DNA of 64,000 bases from Polytrichum commune (Eukaryota > Streptophyta > Polytrichopsida > Polytrichales > Polytrichaceae), in NCBI GenBank assembly GCA_950295325.1, contig OX485803.1, positions 17,236,001-17,300,000 of the forward strand. The letters are read 5' to 3'. A model generated the notes under the pieces. That model ran no database searches. It saw only the letters and a list, made by a program, of their open reading frames with translations, and was not told where the DNA came from. Position 1 is the first letter of the stretch; every line of letters starts with the position of its first letter. Shown one piece after another: positions 11,196 to 22,680 of this stretch. A program made the translations under genes and the position numbers.

Positions 11196-11351
11196 TTTTG
11201 GGAACATTATCTAATATTTTTATCTCCTAATGGAACCATGATAAGTAGCTTTCTTCACCCCACTAAAGAATTATTCTTTGCTCGCACTGGAAGGATTTTC
11301 ACCTAGAAATTCCTCAACCTCAAAGAGTAGAAGACCATCATCAAAACATTT

Positions 11352-12047
11352 TTATGTAAGAGGCCACAATCTCATGGACATTATCCGGTCACCATGTCCA
11401 ATCATTGCCTTGACAACCATCATGCCAACGTGATTGGGACCTATTTTGTCCACAACAAAAACCTCATCTAGTAAGCAAGCGTAGATGCAACCCATAGCCA
11501 ACGCATTACCTAAATTACCCTCTAAGTTGTAAATTCTATGACGCCATTTTAGACTGGAAGGGTAGGAATTTGCATGGGAGTCCTTCAAGATCACAGATCC
11601 AAAATGCAATATAATGGCATCCGATGATCCTAGCATTTCAGTTTTGAATTGAGCGCCTTGGTTATTTCTTTGTCATCACATTCAAATTTGTTCTCTCACC
11701 TCATGATAATCAATACATGTTTCAAAAACCTCATTGCTACATATCTTCATATTCTCTATGTCCCATGGAATTGGCAACCCTACACTATTGTCAATACAAC
11801 CTCCAATGTGTGGATAGTTGATGACAAGTTGGTCAAGAACACAATCAACCTTCAAAACTGTAACAAATACTTCACCATGATATGGAGGTCCATGGTTTGT
11901 ACTCCCCAAAACAATGTCCCCAATCCGTACTTGAACGCCATTCATTTTTAGAATGACCTTTTGACCCACAACAAAGGTCATGTCTACCCAAACCAATTTT
12001 GCCAAATCAAGTGCTACGATTGGGAGACTTCCCAATGTAAACTTCAA
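11352..12047 (-). pseudogene. Upstream transposon-like coding remnant
   Basis: Two minus-strand frames (12047-11682, 121 codons, and 11636-11352, 94 codons) show coding-like composition. The first contains VGQKVILKMNGVQVRIGDIV, HGPPYHGEVFV and a VGLPIPWDIENMKI end. This resembles a small beta-rich domain found in plant DNA-transposon proteins, which usually ends in a G-x-PI-W block. The second contains DKIGPNHVGMMVVKAM. Both lie just upstream, in the same orientation, of the GHTHED-family remnant. They may be its N-terminal region or a separate transposon gene; I cannot decide. Confidence 0.4.
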
Positions 12048-13470
12048 TCCTACTAACCTCTAGGACTCCAATGTTTGACATATGCATCGGGAGACCTCCC
12101 GGTCCAATGTATGATTTCACACCGAGGAGGATTCAAATTGTGCCCTACATTAAATACACCACAAAGATCGGGAGCCATCCCAATCTTAAGTAGTAATTGA
12201 CATCAAGACTTATGACACTACATCGCATCCGGAGACCACCCAATCATGTGTCAACTATAGATATAATGAAGCAACTTTAAATGACAAATGGATGAAAAAA
12301 AATCATTGCAAGGATGGAAGAACATATGGATGATCTAATTTGTAGTGGTCTGTGAGGATGAAGACTAAAGAAGGAGATTCACACTACGAGTATAAATATT
12401 GAGGATTGCAAAATTCCAAAGGTTGTAACTTCAAAATGAAGTGCTATGTATGGACTGCCTTGGAGGTCCTTCTCATATTGACCTCATCCTATTCTAGCCT
12501 TCGATGCTCCTCCATTGGCTTCATGGGTTATCCTCCAATCTCTTAGATAGAATCAATAACCTGAGATTCTTATTTTTGTTGTGAATCCTTGATAGTGGTA
12601 CCAATTTTTTCAATCAACCCATGTTAAACAAAGAAATTATCATCATAAATGTCATTCATTATAGATGTTGCCAAGCCTATGCCAATTTGGTCCCTCCAAA
12701 AGCAACAAAAAAAAATGACAAATCAAATTTAAAGGTAAGTACATCCATTTCTTCAAATTATTCAAAATCATTTTCAATTTTTGTTAGATGCAACTGCATT
12801 CTATGGAGTGGGTAAACCTCAAATTTCTAGAGTACACCTAAATTGGATTTTGCACAAACGAATGTTTTTTTGAAGCTCTTTTGTAGCATACCAAAAGTCG
12901 TGAAATTTGTAAGCCTTGGGAAGGCTCATGATATTGTCAGAAGCATCAATATAGGGGAATACCTTCATTGTAATAGGTACTCACTCACATTACCTATGAG
13001 AATCACTGGAAATGACACACTAAGAATGACATTTTGAGGTACAAGACATGACATATTGATACGTGTTAGAGAAAGTCATGGAGGAAGTAATAATATGATT
13101 TCGCGTTGCACATGTGAACAAATAGTGCACACATTTTGAGAGGTCTTTTTAGAATGAATTGTGCAAGCAAGCCATTAGCACCATCATAACATCCACAACA
13201 TGATCATAACGAAATGCCCACTCCAAGTTAGCAATCTAAATCTCTTTAAATGGCGATGACGGACAAACAACTTCAACGGCAATCACTCATAACACAATAC
13301 AATGTACGCTTTATCTACATAGAGTAGTGATTTGTTATGCTAGTGTGATCATGTTGAGAGTAATATATATGGGGAGCCTCCCAATGCCATTTTCAATTCT
13401 ACTTCCATTGCGAAGCCTTGCTACGTTGCAAACCGAACATAAATCCTTCAAGACTTGCAACATGATTTAG
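12048..13470. other. Intergenic DNA with four clustered hairpin repeats
   Basis: Apart from the hairpins near 12083, 12166, 12224 and 13368, the region is AT-rich with short frames only. No conserved protein motif, RNA gene or terminal inverted repeat was recognised. Confidence 0.3.
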
Positions 13471-13673
13471 CACTAGTAGAAAACTATGCCAAAAAGAACT
13501 GCAGCCAAAATCAGTTGTGGTTTTTTTGACCATCATGATCTGCAATTGCTAAACGACCGCAATTTTTTTTTTGGAATGAGTGACTGAAATTTTAGGAATT
13601 TGGGGGGTGTGTAATATACACTTGGAAATATATTTCAATATGCGGTTTTTTTTGGCATAGTCTTCTACTAGTG
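13471..13673. mobile_element. CACTA-type MITE with TAG target duplication
   Basis: The 203-bp element starts CACTAGTAGAAAACTATGCC and ends with the reverse complement, CACTAGTAGAAGACTATGCC, giving ~25-bp TIRs with one mismatch. It is flanked by TAG at 13468-13470 and 13674-13676. TIRs beginning CACTA and a 3-bp duplication define the CACTA (En/Spm) superfamily. The interior is non-coding with repeated CCGCAA/TTGTGG-type subterminal motifs, so it needs a transposase supplied elsewhere. Confidence 0.85.
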
Positions 13674-13876
13674 TAGCGTGCCACCGTCTTTGATATACCC
13701 ATCCATGTTTCATCCCTTTTAATCCATTTTTTGTCACTTTCAATCCATACTCATGTAGAGCATTTTGTGGTGCAAGTCAATGAGCTCCCTAAATGGACAT
13801 GACTTGTTGCGCATTTCTAACCCAAATAAGCTTAAATCTTGCACATTTTTTTATTGTTTCTTATCCTAGAAGTATT

Positions 13877-14054
13877 GTATCAGGAGCCCTCCCGATACAA
13901 ATGCTTTATGTTGTTGCATTATGTTTGAGCTTCTTGCATCAAAAGCCTTGTCAGTGCAAATGCTTTGTGCTACTACATTGCGTTCGAGTTTTTTTGCATC
14001 GGGAGCCCTCTCAATGCAAACGCTCTCAAGGTTTACGCTTGGGTTTGTTGCAAT
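13877..14054 (+). repeat. 59-60-bp tandem repeat, three units, each headed by a hairpin
   Basis: Units begin at 13877, 13936 and 13996. Each opens with a GCATC-xGGAGCC-CTCxC-GATGC palindrome and continues with CAAATGCTTT(A/G)TG and a TT(C/G)AG-rich stretch; the third unit diverges after its hairpin. It is the best preserved array of the dispersed hairpin family and shows its likely ancestral ~60-bp period. Confidence 0.75.
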
Positions 14055-16984
14055 TGCGTCAAGCAATTTGCATGAGGAGGTTTCCCATCACTAGACAAAC
14101 TTGTTAGCCCAATCAATGTGTTGCATTTGTAAATTGTACATATGTTCTATTTATTATGCTTGCAATTTTGTTTAAGGACATGATATTTTTCAAATTTGTT
14201 TGTCATGTTTATCAAGTTGTTATGGGTAGCGGGTTCATCTGCTGAGAGCAAATTGGGAGGCCTCTTGATCTATATGGTTCCAGACCAGAGTTGTCAAGGA
14301 ATCAAATCTTCCATCTTTAAGATTCATTTGTTCAATGTAGGGAGGATTCGGCATGCATGAGATGAGTACTCAATAATTGAAGCATTTGGTGTCTAAAACC
14401 ATTGGAAAAAATGTAGAAAGTTTTTCTACAAACAATGGCTACATATTTAATGAAGGATCAGGACAAGAAATGGGGTGCCGAGGTAGTGGAGGACACATCT
14501 CAAAGCATCATGAAAATTAGATTTGTGTATGTGGTAAAAGGTACAACAACTGCACTATCTTTTGTAGAGGAGGCCAACATCAAGAGGTTTTCCCTCTAGA
14601 GGTGAATAGAGCAAAGGAGTTCTAGCCAAAGTAATAACGTTGGAAGATCTCCTGATGCATTCTCCAAGGTCTCATGTTGCTATGCTATTTTTGTACGTTT
14701 CAAGGTGAAGAAGTTTGCTAAAAAAAGTAAATAAATGACTCTTCCTCCCCCTTCCCCCCCAATATGACGTCGTGGAGAATTTTCCAAATTCTTGCTCCAA
14801 CTCTAAAGGACATTGTGATATGAACTCAAAAAAATCTTGGGGTACTCTGGGAGTATTTACACTGGCTGATTACTTTCAAAATACAGTTTGGCACATCTTC
14901 ACCAGATGTCCATGTCCTTAGGTTCCCCCGAGAATGTCCCCTGAGTATGTCCTTGGATTTACATATTTTTTAGTTCTCTTTGGGGGGTTTTTTTTTTCCT
15001 TGAGAAAAAAAATAACGATCTATGACTTTGACGTTTTATAATGGTTTGGATATTCGTCAAGGAAACATAGGTTATGAGTTGTATTTGTAAATACTTTAAG
15101 TCCTTGTAAATGTTTTTTTGGGTTTATTACCACAATGTTTTAAGCTTTCATGATGAAGATGTATGAATGCATTTGCTACTTGTTCCACATTTTTCCAGCA
15201 TATATGTTTCTTGATTTTGGGATCGGGAGCTCTCTTGATGCACCTTCTCCGTAGGATTTTGAGGTTTCTATCACCCATGTGCAACCTAAGTACCAACCCC
15301 AACCAAGGCCCTTCAAGTGGTCATTCTTTTCATCAATGGTGAGACAAAAGGATATTATGCGTTTTAATGGACACAATAATCTTGGGAGGGATAAGTTCTA
15401 GGACCTCAAAGTTCGTCTAGGATTACATTAATTTATGTCACTGCTCTTACAAAACTTCCATGTCGTTGTGGGGTCATGCATGGAAGATGCCACCCTTCAC
15501 AATGTGTTTTGATGCCTATTTCTTGAGAACATCATTCGTAAACTAACATTTGTGTGGGCCATATTGAAGAGCACAAACACAAATGGGTTCATCAGTAGAG
15601 ATGTGTCTTTCCTCTTTCAAGATAAAGAAGGCCTCTTAAAGCACCACAAGAATTTGTTTGGTTGCAAGGAGGGCAATGGCTTGTTTATTAATGATCAACC
15701 TAGCAAACACATCAAGAAGAAAGCCTTAGAGTATCAATTTTTGTCTTCTTTTTGTATCAAATGTCTATGAGTGTGGCATTTTTAGGTGCCATATTTTTGA
15801 AACCCAAGAAACCTCCAAAGAAACACATGGACTTGTGACCCATGATGTTATCAAAGTGTAACTCCTATATATGTTACTTACCGCCTCTGGCAAATCATTG
15901 AAAATGATTCTTCCTCGCCACAATGCATGAAGTTCCATGGTAGATGACATCTACAAATTTCAAGAGGTAGTCTCACTTTTCATTTAGTAAATCTATTCTT
16001 TCTAATTTTATTGACTTTATTATTATGCTAATAGAAACTCCCATCTTTTGGTTTCTCTCTTTTGCAAGTTCAACCAACTCATCTCTTTCCCACACCTCAA
16101 GGTTTTGCCCAAACATAACTCTAGAGAGGAGTCACTCATGACTGCCAAAACACGAGGAGCTCTCCTAGTCCTATGTTTCTTCCACAAAGAAGGCAAAAAA
16201 ATCATTCGGAGGCTCTAGAGATGGTGGCCAATTTATGATTAATCGGCTTTCCAGAACTTCTGTTGAACTAGTAAATATATATAGTTTAGGGTTTACGTAT
16301 AATTCTAGACTGTAGTTAAATTTTGAGTTTATTGTGCATTGCAATTTTGTGTTCAAATGTCCCTATATAACCCCATTACATATAGGTTTCCATCACTATT
16401 TGAGAACGTAGTTCATACTTGATTTCCACTCAAGTTGTGTTGTTTGGGCCAGGTTGGTTGTATTTTGGGTTCTCTTTGCAATTGAATTTTCAACTTGTGC
16501 CAAAACAAAAAACAAAAAAAAAAAAAAAACATAGTTCCAAGGAGCCTCAAGTCTTTCTTTCAATTGAACAAACAAGGTTATATTAGCCTCTATCTCACAG
16601 AGGCTATTGTGCTCCTCCACTCTACAAAACTAGTTGGTTTGAAACCATTATGGTGTACATTCAATCCTATTAGCCTTTCGCCTTCCCGGACTCTAAAATC
16701 AAATTCATTTCAATGCACAACTTGTGTTTTAAATTTTATGAAAAATTTATATTTCTCAAATCCCATTTTTACACTTCACATGTGCTTCATTTTATATATT
16801 TTGTTGAGTGCATTTTATTTCCAATGGTATAGATGTGGAGACCTCCTGATTCTTTTGGAGATTAAACTTTTTATAATAATATATTGTAAAATTTGAAGTA
16901 TAGTTGTTCTTTTACTTGAATACATTAACTTTTCTTTTAAATATTTGATCTATTACTTGAAGCCAAGATTGATTTGGACATCAA
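14055..16984. other. Intergenic DNA, nothing recognised beyond hairpins and a poly-A run
   Basis: Short frames on both strands (for example plus 15552-15770 and minus 15376-15096) lack identifiable motifs. A run of about 17 A lies near 16512-16529. Isolated hairpin-family copies occur near 14250, 14641, 15220 and 16830. No terminal repeats or RNA genes were seen. Confidence 0.3.
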
Positions 16985-17425
16985 GGAGTGCCCATGGTCC
17001 ATAGCCCTACATTGGGTGCCCATACCCATGCCCATGCCCATACCCACCCATGCCCATGGGTTTTGGGTGGGCATGGGTGCAATATTATTGTTCAAGGGTG
17101 GGCATGGCTGGGCATGGCTGCGATATTATTGTTCATGGGTGGGCATGACTACGATATTATTGTTCCTGGGTGGGCATGGGTTTGATATTATAATGGGTGG
17201 GCATGGGTGAGGCACAATTACACAATCATACAAGACACATTACACAATTACACAATACACATTACACAATTTTTGAATACATGGGCGTAATTTGAATAGC
17301 ATGGGTGGGCATGGGTGGGCACATGTCATGCTATGTGTGGGCATGGGTGGGCATGGGTGCGCACATGTCATGATATGGGTGGGCATAGGTCACTGCTAAT
17401 GGGCATGGTCTGGGTATGGGTGCAA
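16985..17425 (+). repeat. GGGTGGGCAT minisatellite with opposed C-rich arm; G-quadruplex motifs
   Basis: From about 17066 to 17400 the plus strand repeats GGGTGGGCATGGG about nine times. Several of these sit in ~31-bp units with GATATTATTGTTC. The left 17018-17060 is the mirror case, with CCCATACCCATGCCC repeats, so the two halves can pair across a short loop near 17060. Strict G-quadruplex patterns (four GGG with loops of 1-3) occur at 17303-17319 and 17339-17357, and the C-rich arm provides one on the minus strand. The apparent Gly/His-rich open frames here are produced by the repeat. Confidence 0.8.
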
Positions 17426-18371
17426 TTAAAAAGGAAAATGTCGGGCTCTACCATGGTCCCAATCTTGTTTGGTATAATGTTTTGGGGTTTCTATTAATTA
17501 TCAATTAACTTATCATTAATATTCATTCATTAATTTAAATATAAATTTAGACTCCTTAATTATCTAATTTTAGTTAAATACTTGTTGTTTGCCTTATATC
17601 ATCATAGACATGTGATCTAGGTCTCCAAGCAAGAAGGGATAAGTGTGAGGAGGTAAGTGGATGTCTTTCACGTGTATTTTAATTATAAAATCTACACTTT
17701 ATGTCATTCAGATGCCCAATGTTGTACAATGTGTTTTTCATACGTTAATCAATATTTGGGTCTTTATTTGTTAGGCATGTTATTTGTTCTACATTGTCCA
17801 TTCATAAAGAAGTGGACGTTGGGTTAGTTGTGGTGGGAGACTTGCAAAGGAAGAGCAAGTTTATTAATTTGAGGCTTGGGGAGGTGGTTAATGGACTTAT
17901 ACAATTGAGACACACACAACTCAACATCATGTACTATGGATTGGGGTTGGAAGACCCACATATGACATTACATCATATGTGGAAGTCACTAAAGCTTTGT
18001 GTGGGTGAATTCATGTTTGTTCCCATGTGAGTTTTGTCCCTACACATCTAGATTAAGTAGTCATGGTGCACGAGGCAATAAGTTTTGATGGACTAAACAA
18101 CATTCCAATGCCTTTACAAAGGGCGTTGGATGGTGTAGAAGGTATTTGCACTCGAGCCTTTTCACTCATGCAACTCTTTAGCAAACTTGCGGCGACCCTA
18201 GTCAAAGTTCTCTCGTCATAAGCATTGCTTTCACCATATGAGTTCCTTTGCATGATGCACTCCAAAAAAATCCTTGCACACCAACGCCACTTCGTGAGGG
18301 GTTGGCAAAGGACCATGATTCTCAAGGACTCCAACATTGACCATCGCCACGTAGGGCCTCTTGGATCCATG
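17426..18371. other. Intergenic DNA with unclassified open frames
   Basis: A plus frame at 17794-18030 and a minus frame at 18370-18053 (105 codons) look mildly coding-like but show no domain I recognise. They could be transposon remnants; there is no supporting context. Confidence 0.25.
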
Positions 18372-18449
18372 CACTAGTAGAAAACTATGCCAAAAACAAC
18401 CGCAACCGATTTTGGCTACGGTTTTTTTGGGTATAGTTCTCTACTAGTG
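18372..18449. mobile_element. 78-bp deleted relative of the CACTA-type MITE
   Basis: It starts CACTAGTAGAAAACTATGCC and ends GGTATAGTTCTCTACTAGTG, the inverted counterpart, and carries the CCGCAACCGATTTTGGC motif also hinted at in the 13471 element. It looks like an internally deleted member of the same family. Flanking triplets (ATG and CGG) do not match, so no clean target duplication remains. Confidence 0.7.
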
Positions 18450-19835
18450 CGGATAACAATGTCACCAACTTGCAAGCTACAATTGAATGGCAACCCCAAT
18501 GCTCGTTTTGTAAGTGACAACTCTTAGAAATTCAATGCTAACACTAGCACAAATGACACCATGCATGGATTCCAAAGACACAAACACTAGCAAAACAAGG
18601 ACAACACCACATATTTGCTCCCAACAACACCCAAAGTCTCAATCATGTCCCAAGTGTTTAAAAACTAGGCCAAATGTGCACAAAGCACGCAACTCCCTCT
18701 ACCCAAAACATGGAAGATAAGACGTGTGATGATGCCACGTCAAGGAGAACTTACAAATATGATGGAAGGGTACATTCTTTAATTGTATTCCTTGTTATAC
18801 AAAAGTGAAATGCAAATCATCCAATTATTAAAATATATTCCATCTTCCAACCTTATCAATGTTGGTACTTAAAGATTACTGCCCATCATCTTCAAAACAA
18901 AGAAGCCTCAATCAATTCTAGAGATTTTGCTACAACAAATTCAAAAGATGCACTTGTGGCAAGGCGACAAACTTCCCTAAATTCATAAGATTATGCTGAC
19001 AATGCTATTTGGCACGCAAATGCCAACAGGGAGGAAGTAGGTGGGCCTCTATTCTAGACTCTCCTACTATAGAAGTTGAAACAATCTAGATTTGGGCAGC
19101 TACAATTACTCAATAATTCAAAGCCTCTTTAAGGGCAACACATTGGCAACAATTTAGTTCTTTCCATCTCTTTTGTCAACCTTGGTTGCATGGTCATTGT
19201 ATACAATCCATAATTCAAACTTTGATTTTGTGGCTACTGCCATTTGAAATAGAATCCCTTGCCGAATATGAATCATGAATCAATGGAAGTCATGTCAAAT
19301 TCTAGCTCTAAAAGACTTAGTGTAGCCATATCATGTAGCGGCCAATATGGGGAATTGAAACTAGGGAACAATACAAGTTTAAGTTGTCCAAACTTAGGGG
19401 GTTTGTATTGAGCCAAGACATAAGGTGCATCTTAAAAGAGAACATTGTCATTTAAAAGTTTCCAGTGTGTTCAACTATCATAAGTCGGTTCCCCAATTTA
19501 TCCATGTACATCAACAATGACCCCCGAGATGGACCCAAGATCAACACAATTTTGGTAGGTTGAAGGATAGATATATGTCAAAACAACGGTTTCAAATTCA
19601 GAATTTCACAAGATAGGAAATAGATCCACCCATAATCAACAATGTTGTTGAAATAAAGAACACACTTTGAATTGAAAGGTGAAGATAGGGTGGAGATCGG
19701 TATGGTGATCCAAGTTTAGTTCTCTCCACATATAAGCATGTTTGGCAAGCAGCTTAGGCACTATCGAGTCATTGGCACGAGATTTCAAAAACTTTAGCCT
19801 TGTGAATCCCAACATTGCTACCATGACCGTGCTTA
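18450..19835. other. Intergenic DNA, nothing recognised
   Basis: AT-rich, with only short frames and no conserved motif, RNA gene or repeat structure seen on either strand. Confidence 0.3.
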
Positions 19836-20209
19836 GGGCCGGTTTACACTACGGTGGAGAAGGCCTCCGGTTGGTCAAGAATGCTTGGCCAAGACATGGT
19901 TATATGAGGCAAATGGTGGATGTGCCGGAGAAGAATTAAAGGCAAAAAAATATTTTTATTGAGTTGGGCTTCTCCGGAGGAGGAGTTTCTTGTCCGGCCT
20001 CTTGAGGCCGGAGAAGCCCGACTCCAAAAAGTGCCGCCATGTAGGCGGTCATGTCATTTTATCATCCATGAGAAAAGTTCACCACCATTGTTTTCTTCAC
20101 CTAGTGTAAACACCCACCGGTCAAGAGTTGCATTTTCGACCAATCACAATTGAGAAACGCCCTTTTTTTCATGACCGGTGGACTTCTCCACCGTAGTGTA
20201 AACCGGCCC
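19836..20209. mobile_element. PIF/Harbinger-type MITE, TTA duplication, identical TIRs
   Basis: The 374-bp element begins GGGCCGGTTTACACTACGGT and ends with its exact inverse; the 27-bp TIRs are identical. It is flanked by TTA at 19833-19835 and 20210-20212. GGGCC ends with a TWA duplication are the hallmark of PIF/Harbinger (Tourist-like) MITEs. A central palindrome at 19961-20025 (GGGCTTCTCCGG paired with CCGGAGAAGCCC) repeats the GGAGAAG theme of the ends. There is no coding capacity. Identical TIRs suggest a fairly recent insertion. Confidence 0.9.
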
Positions 20210-20212
20210 TTA

Positions 20213-20745
20213 GAAGTGTCTTTTGCATCATCGCCTCTCCTGCCTAGAATCAAATTCACCCAAAAATTGATTCTTACTTTCAACGGCACATAGTTTCCCT
20301 CATCTGTAGTTCTATTGGATAGCACAACTCCTTCACTGTAGCTATGTGGCCTCATTTGCTGCTCAAGCACACAAACTCCCACCACTCACGCCTCTCACTA
20401 CTCAAGCCACTCAAGCTTACGTCTAGGTCGAACTCAATTCCTTTGCCTTCCCACCATATGGAGCAAATCGTACGACATCCTTTGTTACAATCCAACAATG
20501 ATCAATCCAAGTCACGGGCCACAAGATCGTGAAATCATACATGTGCGATCTTCATCCACATCAATCATTCCTTTCTTTTTGTTGGGCACAACAAATATCT
20601 ATTTGATGGCAATTTGAATCTTAAGGCCTTCTCATGGCATGAATCCTATTCTAATGTGAGCCTACTTTTCCTTTCTTTTGGAGTGGACTTTAGTAGAGCT
20701 TGCACATCCTCAGGAGCAACCTCTAACTTGTTTTTCAACCCAATC
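20213..20745. other. Intergenic DNA, nothing recognised
   Basis: No recognisable coding motif. It might include the downstream decayed body of the copia gag remnant to its right. Confidence 0.25.
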
Positions 20746-20991
20746 TCATATTCTAGTAATTCTCTTGAAACTAATAGAGTGACTGAATGGCAATGCGTTA
20801 ATCAAGGCTAAGTTATCCCAAACTTCTTTAGATGTTTTATAGTTGATGGTCTTATGTAAGATCTTCTTGTCGACTAACTGTGCAAGGATTGGAAAGGCTA
20901 TCCTTCTTCTTGAACTCTTGAATTTCATTGAGTATGGCCTCTCTTTGAGCTAAAAATGTGTTTGGACTATCAAGATCTACAGAGGAAGCCA
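20746..20991 (-). pseudogene. Ty1/copia-like gag N-terminal remnant
   Basis: On the minus strand an ATG at 20991-20989 opens MASSVDLDSPNTF, then QREAILNEIQEFKKKD. After a frameshift it continues with QLVDKKILHKTINYKTSKEV and WDNLALI. The TSKEVWDNL block is characteristic of the gag-polypeptide domain of plant Ty1/copia elements, where TAKE-WD-L is the usual signature. Gag would form the particle that packages the element RNA. Only about 80 codons are recognisable; LTRs and pol were not found nearby. Confidence 0.6.
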
Positions 20992-21141
20992 TCTAAGCCG
21001 TGCAAGGAACCTTCTATTCCTCATTACAATCAAGGATGCCAACTACTAGACTTCTTAGTCTAGTGACGTTTCTGTGACAGAACTAACCCTCCAATGTGAA
21101 CCATGGTCACATTATGGACAATTTTCAAGAGAATTCTCCCT

Positions 21142-21760
21142 GTACAATGAAATGAACAGGGAGAACTGACCGCTACTTACATATAAATTGCTTGACTTTA
21201 CGAAATAACCGGACGAAATTGAAGACTTCAGGAAAATTACTGATCATTTTGGAGGAATCTATGAAATATACCTTAAGTCAATAAAGCAAAACCAAAAGAG
21301 TACACTAATGTGTAACCGGATGGACTTGGAAACACTAGGATTTTCGACCGATTGTGCCCAAAAATCTTCCCCAGACACTGATACAAAGATGAGCAAATAT
21401 GATAAAGAGGAGACTGTATAAGAGATGAGTCTGAGCAGCTTACAGCACCGATACTACAACGTGAATCTCCAGAATACTGATCTTCCTTGATGATCCAGGA
21501 AGACCATGAGCTTTGGTGTCGATCAATGATCGGGGAGATTTTTGTGCATAATCAGCGGTTGAGATCCGAGTGTTTGCAAGTCCAACCGGTTACATGTTGA
21601 CATCCTCCGGTTTTCCTTTATTAAATTGGGGTATATTCTTCTACAAATTCTTCTAAAATGGTCGGTAATTCTCCTGCAGTCTTGAACTTCTTCAACCGGT
21701 TATTTCTCAAACTCAACCAGTTCATCTGTAACTAATTAACTGCCGGTTCTCCGCGATCAC
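21142..21760. mobile_element. Foldback element with ~230-bp inverted arms
   Basis: The left arm (about 21142-21400) and the reverse complement of the right arm (about 21540-21760) align. Both run from GGAGAAC through GAAATAACCGG, a GACT(T/G)CAGG(A/T)AATTAC block and ACATGTAACCGG-type motifs. They surround a ~140-bp centre. The arms have diverged noticeably. The left end also contains its own perfect hairpin, TTCTCCCTGT with ACAGGGAGAA (21134-21164). No coding sequence or clear target duplication was found. Confidence 0.7.
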
Positions 21761-22094
21761 TGGTGTTGATAAGTTTCTAGACTGCCCAATAGATCACAAC
21801 GCTCCGTATGCAGTTCCATCGAATGAAACGATCATTCCTCCATGCAAGCCATGCAAATCTGACGGTTGGGAGATCATCCCGGCAGACAGGAGGCAGCAAT
21901 GAAGGGATGGATGATGACTCACAAGACTGCCGGTAACTAACTAACTAACCAACCAACCCAGGCTCATCCAAAAACATCATCCCCCTTTGCATCACCCCCA
22001 ACACAGATCAAGCAGAATGTATGTTCATAATTGTGGGCCCATTGCAAGCCGTTGACGCCGTTTGCCTTATGAATGGAAGCACCCTACACAAGCA

Positions 22095-22596
22095 AGGTCC
22101 TCACTCCCTTCCAAACGCGACCATCATTCCCTCGTGTGCCACTAGTGGCCACTACTCGTAGGTGGCGGTAACTAGCAATTTAGGTTAGTGGGCTAGTTAC
22201 CGTGGGTGCATCGGTTGCATCGATTAAGGTGCCATGGGGCCTTATTGTCGTGTCAAGTTTCAAAACCGGAGTTGCCATGCAAAAGTTAGAAGGTTGTAGT
22301 GAAGATTATCTTAAGTGATTACATAGGCCCTCTCTATCGCACTTACCTCACTCACTTCCAAACTCGACCTTATTCCCTCGTGTGCCACTAGTGGCTACTA
22401 CTCGTGAGTGGCGGTAACTAGCAATTTAGGTTAGCGGCCTAATTACCATGGGTGCATCGGTTGCATTGATTAAGGTGCCATGTGGCCTTATTGTCGTTTC
22501 AAGCTTCAAGATTTATATAGTTGCAATGCAAAAGTTATAAGGTTATAGTGAAGATTATCTTAAGTGATTACATAGGTCCTCTCAATCGCACTTACC
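22095..22596 (+). repeat. Tandem duplication of a ~248-bp unit
   Basis: Two direct units (about 22095-22347 and 22348-22596) match over their length, for example CTCGTGTGCCACTAGTGGC, GGTAACTAGCAATTTAGGTT and GATTATCTTAAGTGATTACA. Each contains the 12-bp palindrome GCCACTAGTGGC and an inverted GGTAACTAGC / GCTAGTTACC pair (weaker in unit 2). The 3' end of each unit is also a member of the dispersed repeat seen at 34275 and 57075. Confidence 0.85.
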
Positions 22597-22680
22597 ATTG
22601 AACCTAAAATAATCAATACATTTTGAACATACAGTCCAATCTCAATGTTATTTAACATGTGCCTTCTTGTTGTCCGTCCA
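22556..22680 (+). repeat. Dispersed ~120-bp repeat, copy 1
   Basis: The block GTGATTACATAGGTCCTCTC, then a TTGAACCTAAA motif and a CAGTCCAATCTC-type end, is shared with 34275-34375 and 57075-57175. Copies are diverged and non-coding; the family is unassigned. Confidence 0.6.

Larger units (their letters stand above)
8573..16850. repeat. Dispersed ~22-bp hairpin family (about 16 copies)
   Basis: A short palindrome with the ideal form GCATCGGGAG-N2-CTCCCGATGC recurs across 8 kb. Copies start near 8573, 8651, 9351, 10622, 12018, 12083, 12166, 12224, 13368, 13877, 13936, 13996, 14072, 14250, 14641, 15220 and 16830. Arms carry compensatory or near-compensatory changes in some copies (GTATC with GATAC at 13877). 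Local spacing is often 58-81 bp, suggesting remnants of a ~60-bp tandem array. I saw no comparable cluster in the rest of the window. Function and origin are unknown. Confidence 0.6.

Noticed and set aside
16974-17497. Gly/His/Trp-rich plus-strand frames that look like a repeat protein
   Set aside because: They arise from the GGGTGGGCAT minisatellite and are open in more than one frame, as expected of a simple repeat.
18372-18449. Target duplication for the 78-bp CACTA relative
   Set aside because: Flanking triplets ATG and CGG do not match.
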